A stretch of 45,662 nt of DNA from an uncultured Ignavibacteria bacterium (GTDB lineage: Bacteria; Bacteroidota; Ignavibacteria; Tepidaquicellales; Tepidaquicellaceae): positions 1 to 45,662 of the forward strand of contig CALJIG010000078.1 of NCBI GenBank assembly GCA_937974175.1, given 5' to 3'. Under the pieces are notes generated by a model, which had not been told where the DNA came from, ran no database searches, and worked only from the letters and a program-made list of their open reading frames with translations. Both the position numbers and the translations under genes were made by a program. Position 1 is the first letter of the stretch; every line of letters begins with the position of its first letter. Shown here piece by piece: positions 33,274-42,800 of this stretch.

Positions 33274-35247
33274 ATGAAAAAATCTCTGTTAACCCTCTTA
33301 ATTTTTTTAACCCTCACATTTAGTTCTCAAAATATTTTTTCTCAGGGAAAAAATATTCGTTTGGTTGGTTCATTGAACCCTGCAAATGTCGGCTACTCTG
33401 CGCTATGGGGCTATTCTGCAAACGGCAGAGAGTATGCTATCCTCGGCGGGAATCAATCCATTTATTTTATTGATATTACTGATTCAACCAATATCCGTGT
33501 CTGCGGTTCGTTTCAAACTCATTTCAGCCAATGGCATGAGATGAAAACTTATTCGCATTATGCTTATGTAGTTTCAGAAGCAGATAATTCAGGTGTAGAG
33601 ATCTATGATTTAGCTAATCTTCCCGCATCTGTAACTTATGTAGGACAATACAATCCTCCCGGACATTCGCGAACTCATTCAATACAACAGTCAGGTCCAT
33701 ACCTTTATTTAAATGGCGGCACTTTCAATGGAATAAAAATTCTCGACCTATCCGTTAACCCCGCTGTTCCGGTCCCGAGAGGCCTTTGGAATGGTTATTA
33801 CGTTCACGATTGCAGTGTGGTAAATGATACTATTTGGGCAGCTAATATCAGTGATGGAAAAATGTCAGTCATTAATGCAGCCAATAAAGATAATCTTACT
33901 ACTATTACTGACTGGACTAACGGTCCTAATCCGTTTCCCCACAATAGCGCTCTTACTTCCGGCAGAAAATTTATCTTTACTACTGATGAAACACTTACTC
34001 CCCCCGGGAGATTAAAAATCTGGAACATACAGGACTTATCTGATATACAGCTTGTGAATATATGGAATCCTTCTGATGTTTTTAAAAACGGAGTAATTCA
34101 CAACGTAGAACTGTATGGCAATCAGCTTGCCATCGCTTATTACAGTGCCGGGGTAAAGCTTCTTGATGTTACATCACCCGGAAGCCCCGTAGAGCTTGGC
34201 TGGTACGATACGTATCCTGAATCAAACGCAAATGAATATACAGGATGCTGGGGAGTGTATAAATTTCCTTCGGGTAAAATAATTGCATCGGATAGAACAC
34301 GCGGCTTGTTTGTATTGAGATATTCTCCTCCGCAAAATACTGCCCCAAAGGCAGATTGTATGACTGATAAAGTAAAATATTCTGCAGGTGATTCGGTTCA
34401 GTTTGTTGATGCTTCTTCTAATAATCCTACGAGTTATCTATGGACAATTACCGGACCTCAGAATTTTTCTTCAACACTTGCAAACCCAAAACAAAAATTT
34501 ACCGGGCTTGGAAATTATACAATAAAACTCAGAGTCAGCAATGCCTCCGGCTCAGATTCGATTACTAAAGTTAATTATTTCAAAATAAACGGTTCTCCAT
34601 TAGCAGCTCCATTTTTTTCCGAACCTTTTTTGCAGACCATTATTACTAATAAATTTGATACTTCAAAAGTTAAATTTACCTGGACTAATGCTTCACGGGG
34701 AGGAATTAATATTACTTATAAATTCAGAATTAAAAAGAATAGTCAGTCACAGGATGTTTATTATATCCCATCTGATAACAACGGCTCCGATACGGTCATT
34801 ACTTTCAGAAGAAGCAGACTGGATAGCATTGCCAGAGAGCTGGGATTCAGCGGCGACTCGGTAATTACTACTTGCCGTCTTACTGCATATAACGGGTTGG
34901 ATTCAATTGTCTCTGCAAATAATTTACTTGTTATCTTAAAATCAACATCTGTCGGTATTCAGAATATTTCATCGCAGATACCCGATAAATTCAAACTGGA
35001 AAATAATTATCCAAATCCGTTCAACCCTGCGACAAATATAAAATTCCAGCTTCCTCAGAACTCATTCGCTTCATTAATTATTTATGATATGCTGGGAAGG
35101 GAAGTAGTGACTTTACTCGGCGAAGAATTAACAGCCGGATATTACAATTATCAGTTCAATGCTGAAAATCTTAACAGCGGAGTTTACTTTTATAAATTAC
35201 AAACTTCAAATTTTTCTGAGACAAAAAGAATGCTATTTGTGAAATAA
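33274..35247 (+). CDS. Choice-of-anchor B family protein, PKD domain and T9SS tag
   Basis: A 657-residue secreted protein with signal peptide (MKKSLLTLLIFLTLTFSS). Residues ~25-350 form a propeller-like domain of LVIVD-type repeats: NQSIYFIDITDSTNIRVCG, GVEIYDLANLPASVTYVG, GIKILDLSVNPAVPVPRG, with histidines in SQWHEMKTY and HSRTHSIQQSG, characteristic of the choice-of-anchor B family. Residues ~365-435 are a PKD domain (SAGDSVQFVDASSNNPTSYLW). A beta domain follows, then the T9SS sorting domain (NNYPNPFNPATNIKFQLP, ending TKRMLFVK). It is probably surface-anchored; no enzymatic role is known. Confidence 0.88.
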   Translation: MKKSLLTLLIFLTLTFSSQNIFSQGKNIRLVGSLNPANVGYSALWGYSANGREYAILGGNQSIYFIDITDSTNIRVCGSFQTHFSQWHEMKTYSHYAYVVSEADNSGVEIYDLANLPASVTYVGQYNPPGHSRTHSIQQSGPYLYLNGGTFNGIKILDLSVNPAVPVPRGLWNGYYVHDCSVVNDTIWAANISDGKMSVINAANKDNLTTITDWTNGPNPFPHNSALTSGRKFIFTTDETLTPPGRLKIWNIQDLSDIQLVNIWNPSDVFKNGVIHNVELYGNQLAIAYYSAGVKLLDVTSPGSPVELGWYDTYPESNANEYTGCWGVYKFPSGKIIASDRTRGLFVLRYSPPQNTAPKADCMTDKVKYSAGDSVQFVDASSNNPTSYLWTITGPQNFSSTLANPKQKFTGLGNYTIKLRVSNASGSDSITKVNYFKINGSPLAAPFFSEPFLQTIITNKFDTSKVKFTWTNASRGGINITYKFRIKKNSQSQDVYYIPSDNNGSDTVITFRRSRLDSIARELGFSGDSVITTCRLTAYNGLDSIVSANNLLVILKSTSVGIQNISSQIPDKFKLENNYPNPFNPATNIKFQLPQNSFASLIIYDMLGREVVTLLGEELTAGYYNYQFNAENLNSGVYFYKLQTSNFSETKRMLFVK

Positions 35248-35340
35248 ATCAATGATTACTCTGATTTATCTTGATTAAAATGATAAGCTTTAAGGTAATT
35301 AAAGCTTATCATAAAAGTCATTTCAAATCAGGGATTGATT
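35247..35340. repeat. Imperfect inverted-repeat element (AATCAATGATT family)
   Basis: AATCAATGATTACTCTGATTT (35247-35267) differs at two positions from the repeat at 39525-39545. A shortened inverted partner, AAATCAGGGATTGATT, is at 35325-35340. Between them lies a perfect hairpin (35280-35312). It overlaps the stop codon of the preceding gene by one base. Confidence 0.6.
35280..35312. terminator. 14-bp perfect hairpin
   Basis: ATGATAAGCTTTAA (35280-35293) pairs perfectly with TTAAAGCTTATCAT (35299-35312) around loop GGTAA. It lacks a strong T tract, so termination is possible but not certain. Confidence 0.55.
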
Positions 35341-35345
35341 CTCGT

Positions 35346-35368
35346 ATCCATTAAAAAATGGATTTTTT
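35346..35368 (+). terminator. Short intrinsic terminator
   Basis: ATCCATT pairs with AATGGAT around loop AAAA, followed by six T. It follows the previous hairpin and precedes a region of about 175 nt before the next ATG (35546), in which I see no gene. Confidence 0.65.
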
Positions 35369-35545
35369 CATTTTTCACTATCTCTTAGCTTAAAATTGAG
35401 TTTTAAAAACAAAATATAATTATACCTACTTTAATCGTTTTTTATTTTTAACATCTGATATACGAAGCAGCCTCCGCAATCTGTATTTTAGTTTTTGAAA
35501 GTTTTTCAAAAAATTATAATTTTTATAATAAAAAAACTTCCCCCA

Positions 35546-36787
35546 ATGAAAACTTTGTTTACAAAAAATCTTAGCTCCCTTATTCTTTTTTTTGTTTTTC
35601 TTTTTACTTTAAGTTTTACAAATAGCCCGGCGCAATGGGTACAGAAATCAAGCAGTATAGGTACATCCAGCATTGTTTATGCGCTAGCTTCTATCGGCAC
35701 AACATTGTTTGCGGGAACGGCAGGAGGAGATGGTGTTTGGAAATCAACTAACAATGGAGATAACTGGACTCAAACTACTCTTAACAATCAATCAATAAGT
35801 TCATTTTATGTTTCGGGAGGTACTATATATGCCTGTGGCAGCGGAATTTTTAAATCAACAAATTTAGGAACAAGCTGGACTCCTTTAACTTTAAGTCAGG
35901 GTGTCGGACCTATTACTTCAATTGGAGCATATCTTGTTGCAGGAACTGGCGCTAACGGATTATTTTACTCAAGTAACGATGGGGCAACATGGAGTCCGTC
36001 TTCAATTACTTCAGGAACTTCTTGGGCATTTACTACCTCAGGGGCTAACCTTTTTGTTGGAATGCAGTTTAGCGGAGTAAGATTAAGCACTAATCAGGGT
36101 GTAAGCTGGTCTAATACAGGCCTTGGTTCTACTAATGTTCTCTCTTTATTAACTAACGGCTCAAATATTTACGCAGGTACTGAGTTCAACGGAATACATG
36201 TCTCTACTAATAATGGTTTGAACTGGACTCAGACGTCCTTTTTGGCTTTTGGTGTTAATTCAATTATTAGTCAGAGCAGTTTTCTATTTGTCGGAGCATC
36301 GAATGTCGGGGCGCCGGATATTGGCGGTGTTTTTATCTCGTCAAATGGCGGAGGAACATGGCAGATGAGAAATCAGGGCTTTGGTGGAATTTATTCTATA
36401 CATTCTCTTGTCTATCATAATGCTTATATGTTTGCAGGTACGTTTGGCGGTGGTGTCTGGAGAAGAGGCTATTCAGAGATAATTGCGCCTGTAGGAATAA
36501 GTAATACAAATAATGTAATTCCTGAAAAATTTTCTTTAGAGCAAAATTATCCAAACCCTTTCAACCCGACTACGCGGATAAATTACGAATTACCAATTAC
36601 AAATTACGTTTCATTAAAAGTTTATGATGCATTGGGTAATGAAGTTGAAACTTTAGTGAATGAACATCAAAATGCAGGCAGCTACTCAGTTGATTTTAAT
36701 GCAGCAGCACTGCCGAGTGGTATATATTTTTATAAATTAGTAACGGAGAAATTTTCTGAGACAAAGAAGATGATTTTAGTGAAGTGA
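35546..36787 (+). CDS. BNR/Ycf48-like propeller protein with T9SS tag (1)
   Basis: A 413-residue secreted protein. The ATG at 35546 is chosen; the frame runs back to a TTG at 35495 but the signal peptide begins at MKTLFTKNLSSLILFFVFLF. At least six propeller repeats are visible, with cores VWKSTNNGDNWTQTT, IFKSTNLGTSWTPLT, LFYSSNDGATWSPSS, VRLSTNQGVSWSNTG, IHVSTNNGLNWTQTS and VFISSNGGGTWQMRN, the sialidase/BNR and Ycf48 pattern. The T9SS sorting domain follows (EQNYPNPFNPTTRINYELP, ending TKKMILVK). Part of the tag is coded by four heptanucleotide repeats. Likely surface-bound; ligand unknown. Confidence 0.88.
   Translation: MKTLFTKNLSSLILFFVFLFTLSFTNSPAQWVQKSSSIGTSSIVYALASIGTTLFAGTAGGDGVWKSTNNGDNWTQTTLNNQSISSFYVSGGTIYACGSGIFKSTNLGTSWTPLTLSQGVGPITSIGAYLVAGTGANGLFYSSNDGATWSPSSITSGTSWAFTTSGANLFVGMQFSGVRLSTNQGVSWSNTGLGSTNVLSLLTNGSNIYAGTEFNGIHVSTNNGLNWTQTSFLAFGVNSIISQSSFLFVGASNVGAPDIGGVFISSNGGGTWQMRNQGFGGIYSIHSLVYHNAYMFAGTFGGGVWRRGYSEIIAPVGISNTNNVIPEKFSLEQNYPNPFNPTTRINYELPITNYVSLKVYDALGNEVETLVNEHQNAGSYSVDFNAAALPSGIYFYKLVTEKFSETKKMILVK
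36581..36608 (+). repeat. (AATTACN)4 heptamer repeat inside T9SS tag
   Basis: Four head-to-tail heptamers AATTACG, AATTACC, AATTACA and AATTACG lie in the coding sequence and translate to NYELPITNYV in the sorting domain. The reading frame is preserved because three heptamers make seven codons. Confidence 0.85.
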
Positions 36788-36845
36788 TGTATTGACTATT
36801 TTTAAAAATAAATTGGTTTTAACTTTAATAAATAAAAATATTGCT

Positions 36846-38093
36846 ATGAGAACAATATTTATTTTTATCTGCTTTATTTCACTTTACGCTGAAGCTTCAT
36901 CTCAATGGGTTAAGCAAAATACCGGCCTGCCGAGAGGAAGTCAAATCAAAGATATACAATTTATAAATGAGAACACAGGGTTTGCTGTAGCTATAGCTCC
37001 TCGAATAAATAACACAGATTTTTATTCTTACTTTTTGAAAACTACCAATGGTGGAACAGATTGGATGCGTGATTCATCAATGGGCGAAGTTTTTCATACA
37101 GTTTATTTCTTAAATGCAATTACAGGATTTGTTTCCACTTTTGATTGCCGAAAAACAACTGATGGAGGAATATCATGGATATCTTATGAACGTCCGGGAA
37201 ATCCTCAAACGCATAAAGCAATATTCCTGAATGATAATACGGGATTTTTATTTGGAGTCTTTTTTATTGTGGAAAAAACTACAAATGCTGGAGTTAATTG
37301 GCAGAGGGTATCACCAACTATAGGAAATGCAAGTTTATATGATGCAGTATTTCTTACACCAAACAAAGCTTTTTCATCGGGAGAAACTTCAGGAATTTCA
37401 ACTAACGGAGGGTCAAATTGGAGTACTTTACTAAACTTATCAGGTCTTAGAGGAATTTCAAATTTTGATTCGAATAATGTTATGGCTTGCGGTACTCTTG
37501 AGGCAGGGATTGTTAAAAGCACTAATGGGGGATTAAATTGGATAAAGGTTTATAATAGTAGTCAAGCTGACACTATTTATAATTCAATAAAGTATTTTGA
37601 TATAAATAATGCACTGGCGGCGGGTAACAAAGGAAGAATTATTAAGACAACAAACGGTGGGGTAAATTGGGGTCTCCAATATAGTGGAGTAAATACTCAT
37701 TTGAAAAGAGTGTTTTTTATTAATTCTCAAACAGGTTGGATTAGTGGGGATAGCAGCGTTATACTAAAAACTACTAACGGTGGAGGAGATGTTATTACAA
37801 ATGTATCGACACATAACTCACTAACTACTGATAATTATTCTCTTTCACAAAATTATCCTAATCCGTTCAATCCCGGCACAGTTATCAGTTATCAGCTGCC
37901 AGTTGTCAGTTATATATCGCTAATAGTTTATGATGTACTGGGTAATGAAGTTAAATCATTAGTGAACGAAAAACAAAATGCAGGCAGCTACTCAGTTGAA
38001 TTCAATGCAGCAGCACTGCCGAGTGGTGTATATTTTTATAAATTAGTAACGGAGAAATTTTCAGAGACGAAGAAGATGATTTTAGTGAAGTGA
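36846..38093 (+). CDS. BNR/Ycf48-like propeller protein with T9SS tag (2)
   Basis: A 415-residue secreted protein. The ATG at 36846 begins the signal peptide (MRTIFIFICFISLYAEASS); an upstream TTG at 36792 is not favoured. About seven repeats carry the K(T/S)TNGGxxW core: LKTTNGGTDWM, RKTTDGGISWI, EKTTNAGVNWQ, ISTNGGSNWS, VKSTNGGLNWI, IKTTNGGVNWG and LKTTNGGGD. The order and the ENTGF/INSQTGW blocks resemble Ycf48-type propellers. The T9SS sorting domain ends the protein (SQNYPNPFNPGTVISYQLP). A stretch of heptamers codes part of the tag, and the last 113 nt are almost identical to those of the preceding gene. Confidence 0.88.
   Translation: MRTIFIFICFISLYAEASSQWVKQNTGLPRGSQIKDIQFINENTGFAVAIAPRINNTDFYSYFLKTTNGGTDWMRDSSMGEVFHTVYFLNAITGFVSTFDCRKTTDGGISWISYERPGNPQTHKAIFLNDNTGFLFGVFFIVEKTTNAGVNWQRVSPTIGNASLYDAVFLTPNKAFSSGETSGISTNGGSNWSTLLNLSGLRGISNFDSNNVMACGTLEAGIVKSTNGGLNWIKVYNSSQADTIYNSIKYFDINNALAAGNKGRIIKTTNGGVNWGLQYSGVNTHLKRVFFINSQTGWISGDSSVILKTTNGGGDVITNVSTHNSLTTDNYSLSQNYPNPFNPGTVISYQLPVVSYISLIVYDVLGNEVKSLVNEKQNAGSYSVEFNAAALPSGVYFYKLVTEKFSETKKMILVK
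37879..37913 (+). repeat. (CAGTTAT)5 heptamer repeat inside T9SS tag
   Basis: Five head-to-tail heptamers, CAGTTAT, CAGTTAT, CAGCTGC, CAGTTGT and CAGTTAT, lie in the coding sequence and encode ISYQLPVVSYI at the same tag position as the (AATTACN)4 repeat in the previous gene. Confidence 0.85.
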
Positions 38094-38196
38094 GTTTATT
38101 ACTTGATATTTAATGAGTTATGTGGATGTGTTTTTTAAATAAAATGTCTTTGCATCAAAGCAGTGAAAGATACTATTTTAATTAAAAAGAGAAATT

Positions 38197-39516
38197 ATGA
38201 AAAAGCAGATTAAATTTTCCATCATTGTTGTTATTTTTTCAGTACTATTTATTTCTGAAGTTTTCGCTCAGCCAAAATGGGCTCAGCTTCCTAATGCTCC
38301 ACTTGCAGGCTCGCACGGCAGATTTGTTGACCTTTATTTTGTTAACACTTTAACAGGATATATTCTCCGGGATGGTCAGGGAGCATTCAAGACAACAAAT
38401 GGCGGCACAACTTTCACAGATATTTCCAATAGTCTTGCGAGCGGGGGAAGAAGCATTGGCTTCTTTGATGAGAATACAGGAATTGTAGGTATGCTTAATA
38501 ATAATGATACGCTAATTATGAGGACAACTAACGGCGGAAGCTCATGGGTAAAAATTTCAAACATATCTGGAGATATTCCAAAAGGTATTTGCGGAATTTC
38601 AATAGTTAATTCCACAACTGCTTTCGGCACGGGAAGATATTATAAGCCCGCAAATCTTATAAAAACTACAGATAAAGGATTAAGCTGGATAAGTATTCCA
38701 CTTGATTCAACTTTAATTACTTCAGCAGTGGATTGCCATTTCTGGAGCGCTGATTCAGGTGTTGTTGTCGGAGGATTTTCTCAAAACAGTTTTCTTAGAG
38801 GTAATGCAGTGGTTGTAAGAACAACAAACGGAGGGGCAAGTTTTACAAGAACACATTTATCTACTGTTGATAGCGCGTGGTGTTGGAAGGTTCAATTCTT
38901 AAATAGAAATTTAGGATATGCATCTATTGAATCCAGAAGCATAGCTCCTTATCTTAAAACAACTAACGGCGGTGCAACATGGACTGAAAAACCTTTTAAC
39001 AATGATGTTGACCAGGAAGGAATTGGATTTATTAATGAAAATACAGGATGGATAGGAGGCTGGGGCCTCTCTTTTGGCGGTATGCCAACTTATGAAACTA
39101 CAGATGCCGGAGCAAGCTGGCATCTTGCAGAATTCGGAAGAACACTAAACAGAGTTCGGTTCCTGAATGATACTATTGCTTACGCTTCCGGGCAATCGAT
39201 TTATAAGTTTTCAAAAACTGTGGGGATAGTTCAATTATCATCACAAATTCCCGGGGATTTTTCCTTAAGACAGAATTATCCGAATCCTTTTAATCCTTCA
39301 ACAACAATTAACTATGAAGTTAAGGTTTCGGGAGATGTGAATTTAACCGTTTTTGATAATGCCGGAAGTGAGATTCATGTTTTGGTAAATGAAAATCAGA
39401 AACCCGGAAAGTATTCAATTAGTTTTGAGGCTTTGCATCTTGCCAGCGGAATTTATTATTACAAACTGACAGTAAATAATTTTACTGACACCAGAAAAAT
39501 GGTATTGGTGAAGTAA
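38197..39516 (+). CDS. BNR/Ycf48-like propeller protein with T9SS tag (3)
   Basis: A 439-residue secreted protein with a signal peptide (MKKQIKFSIIVVIFSVLFISEVFA). Propeller repeats have the same core: FKTTNGGTTFT, MRTTNGGSSWV, IKTTDKGLSWI, VRTTNGGASFT, LKTTNGGATWT and YETTDAGASWH, alternating with blocks such as NENTGWIGG. It ends in a T9SS sorting domain (RQNYPNPFNPSTTINYEVK, ending TRKMVLVK). Its tag differs in sequence from the two preceding genes and has no heptamer repeat. It is the third of three related propeller genes in a row; function unknown. Confidence 0.88.
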   Translation: MKKQIKFSIIVVIFSVLFISEVFAQPKWAQLPNAPLAGSHGRFVDLYFVNTLTGYILRDGQGAFKTTNGGTTFTDISNSLASGGRSIGFFDENTGIVGMLNNNDTLIMRTTNGGSSWVKISNISGDIPKGICGISIVNSTTAFGTGRYYKPANLIKTTDKGLSWISIPLDSTLITSAVDCHFWSADSGVVVGGFSQNSFLRGNAVVVRTTNGGASFTRTHLSTVDSAWCWKVQFLNRNLGYASIESRSIAPYLKTTNGGATWTEKPFNNDVDQEGIGFINENTGWIGGWGLSFGGMPTYETTDAGASWHLAEFGRTLNRVRFLNDTIAYASGQSIYKFSKTVGIVQLSSQIPGDFSLRQNYPNPFNPSTTINYEVKVSGDVNLTVFDNAGSEIHVLVNENQKPGKYSISFEALHLASGIYYYKLTVNNFTDTRKMVLVK

Positions 39517-39524
39517 GAAATTTG

Positions 39525-39667
39525 AATCACTGATTACACTGATTTGAAATGATTATTATGAATATAAATGAAGCGGAGCAGCGAATTATTTGAATCAGAA
39601 TAAATCAGAGTAATTAGTGATTTAAATCTTTCATTTTAATCTGAAAAAATCAGTGCAATCAGTGATT
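39525..39667. repeat. Inverted-repeat element with three 21-mer copies
   Basis: AATCACTGATTACACTGATTT (39525-39545) is the reverse complement, with one mismatch, of AAATCAGTGCAATCAGTGATT (39647-39667). A third copy, in the same direction as the latter, is at 39602-39622 with two differences. The ends could fold into a long stem. The element starts 9 nt after a stop codon, as the related one at 35247 does. No transposase is encoded; it looks like a small non-coding repeat or MITE remnant. Confidence 0.7.
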
Positions 39668-39880
39668 AATCTTCAAACAATCGCATATTTTTTTCCCGCC
39701 TAACATTCTACATTTCCCTTTTTTGTATTTATGCTCAATTTTGGTTAAAATTGTATAGAATTACTTTACAACCATTCTTTTATCCTCTAGAAATCATTTA
39801 ACATTTCCCAAAAACCTTCTTTGTCATAAATATAGGGAATAAATATTTTCATATATTAGAATTCATTATAAAAACTATTT
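39668..39880. other. Non-coding leader before SBBP gene
   Basis: About 210 nt of very AT-rich sequence without an open frame of note. CTTCTTTGTC near 39810 loosely resembles a -7 box. Nothing else is recognised. Confidence 0.4.
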
Positions 39881-42800
39881 ATGAAAAAAATGTTCTTTGT
39901 GTTAATTGTACTGCTTCTCTCGGCAGAATCATATTCGCAGCAATGGGTTAATAAATTTAATTATTCAGGCAGCAGTAAGTTAGAGTCAGCAAACATTGTT
40001 CTTACCGATGCCTCAGCAAATGTTTATCTGGTAGGCACCTCAGTAAACGGCAGCGCTAATGCTATTCCACTTGATAACGATATAGTCGTTTATAAATATA
40101 ATTCCGCAGGAACTCAGCAGTGGGTTGTAACTTACGGTGGAGCTGCAAGTGCGAAGGATACTGTAAGAAAAGCAGTGCTTGATGCAAACGGAAACATTTA
40201 TCTGACAGGATGCACAACAATAAACAATTCTGATAGTACTGAAATTTTAACAATGATGATAAATACTTCCGGTACGATTGTATGGAATAAAACATATCAC
40301 ATTCCCGGTGCAACATCTTATTACGATTGCGGAAATGATATCACTATTGATGCTGCAGGTAATGCTTTCGTAACAGGAGTTTCAAGCGGTATTTTTATTT
40401 TCCTTAAGTATAGTTTTGCCGGTACATTATTGTTAACAAAAAATATAATAGGACAGAGCGCAGAAGGAAATTCTGTTTTTGTTGATGGAAGTGGAAATAT
40501 TTACCTTTCAGCAACATATATCGACCTGGGTTGGGGAGGTGACGGCGTAGAAGTGATGAAATATAATTCAGCAGGAGTTCAGCTATGGATAAAAGGGGGA
40601 TTTACGGGCAATAGTGTTAAAACCCTAACAGATGCCTCAGGGAACGTATTTGTTGCTTATAATATTTCAAACGGAGATGGAAAATTAGTTAAATATAGTT
40701 CGGCGGGCATAGAACTTTTTAACATTTCAACAGGTAGCAATTTTACTATTACAGATATGGAGTTGGACGGATTTGGCAATATTTATCTTTGCGGTAGTAT
40801 TAGACCACCGGGATTTCTATATAGTATTGGTGTTGTAGAAGTTTTTTTAAACGGAGGTACTCTTATCTGGTCAGCAACTCAAACAGATATTACAGCATAT
40901 ATTCAGTTCAAATCTATGATTGTTGATGCTTCATTAAATGTTTTTGTTACGGGTTACTACGGCGCAAAAACTACTACGGTGAAGTATAATTCATCAGGTG
41001 TAAAGCAGTGGGGTGTAAGCTATACTTCTTCAGCAGGAAATGCTTCTGCAAATTGTATTGTAATAGATAATGCCGGCAATCCTATTATTGCAGGAGACAA
41101 TGATAACGGGGGTACGGGACAGGATTTTCTTATTGTGAAATATACAAACATTGGAGGCAATCACTGGAACAGAAATATAAACAGACTGGTCAGTTTCAAC
41201 GAAGTTGTCACTGCATCGAAGCAGGATGCTTCGGGTAATTACATTCTCACAGGATATGTAAACTTAGGTAAGAATTTTTACGGAGTTGAAGCAGGGTATG
41301 GAATTATAGAAAAGATAAATTCTTCAGGTACTCTTGTTTGGTCGTATATAGATACTTCATATACAAATGTCAGGTATAATGATTTAGATATAGATAATTC
41401 CGGAAATATTTTTATTACAGGTACTGAAAATGAAAACTGGATTGTAATGAAGTTTAGCAGCGCAGGAAGTATTCTCCTCAATAAATCATTTAACGGTGCC
41501 GGTTCGGGATATGACGAAGGAAAATCAATAGCGCTGGATGGCAGCGGTAATATTTGCACATGCGGTAACGTATATAATGGCGCGCAAAATAATTTAGATA
41601 TGGTCACTATGAAATATAATTCTGCAGGGGTTATACAGTGGACTCAATACTACGCTAACTCCGGAGGTAATGATGACGCAGTTAAGATTAGAGTTGACGC
41701 CTTTAATAATATTATTGTCGGCTCTAATATTTATGTAATGAACACACATAAAAATGATATTTATTTCAGTAAATATAATCCTGCAGGAGTAGAGCAGATA
41801 GGAATCTACTTCGTCGGCACCGCAGGTGAGGATGACCTGTTGTCTGATATTATAATAGATAACAATAACGATTTTTTTCTGACAGGAAGTATAAATAATA
41901 ATATCTCCAATAATGATTTACTTTTAGTGAAGATATCAAACGCGGGAAATGTATTATGGAATGTTAATTACAATTCATCAGGCGCGAGTAATGAAAAGGG
42001 TTACTCTTTAACTACAGATAAGAACGGTAATGTATTTGTTTGCGGTTATGTAAATTCATCGGGAACAAACCGTGATCTTCTGACAATGAAATATAGTTCT
42101 GCAGGTGTTCAGCAATGGACTAAATCAATTGTTAATCCTGTAGGTGGTTTAAATTATTTAAACTCAGTTTCTGCGGATACTAACGGGAATATTTTTGTAA
42201 CCGGTAGATATTTTGCTTCCGGTAATTATAATGTAATTGCCTTAAAATACAACAGCACAGGAAACGAACTTGTAAGATTATTCTATGACGGTGCCGGCAA
42301 TGGCGACTGTGAAGGAGCTAAAGGATTTTTAAACAGCTCCGGAGATTTTATTATTGCAGCAAATGCGTTTGAAAGTCCTCAGAAGCAGAATATTGATTTA
42401 ATAAATTTTAGCAGAGAGAGCTTTGCAATCACTATGAAGATTATCGTTGGAGTAGAAGGTTTGTGGAACGGAACTACACAGACGAGAGATTCACTGGAAG
42501 TGTATATCAGAAATTCATTTGCACCATACAGTAAAGTAGATTCCGCAATGGCATATCTGAATACTACATGCGATGACACAATTTTTTTTTACTCAGCGCC
42601 ATCTGCTAATTATTTTGTTAGTGTTTCACACAGGAACTCTCTGGAAACCTGGAGCGCGGCAACGGTTCCGTTAGCTTTGGGTACATTTGTTATTCAGAAT
42701 TTTACCGGAAATCAGTTTGATGCTTACGGAAGCAATTTAATTTTCTATAATAATAAGTGGTGTATATTTTCTGGAGATATTAACAAGGATGGATATATAA

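Noticed and set aside
39525..39667. Insertion sequence
   Set aside because: There is no transposase and no target duplication visible; only short inverted 21-mers are seen, so it is listed as a repeat element.
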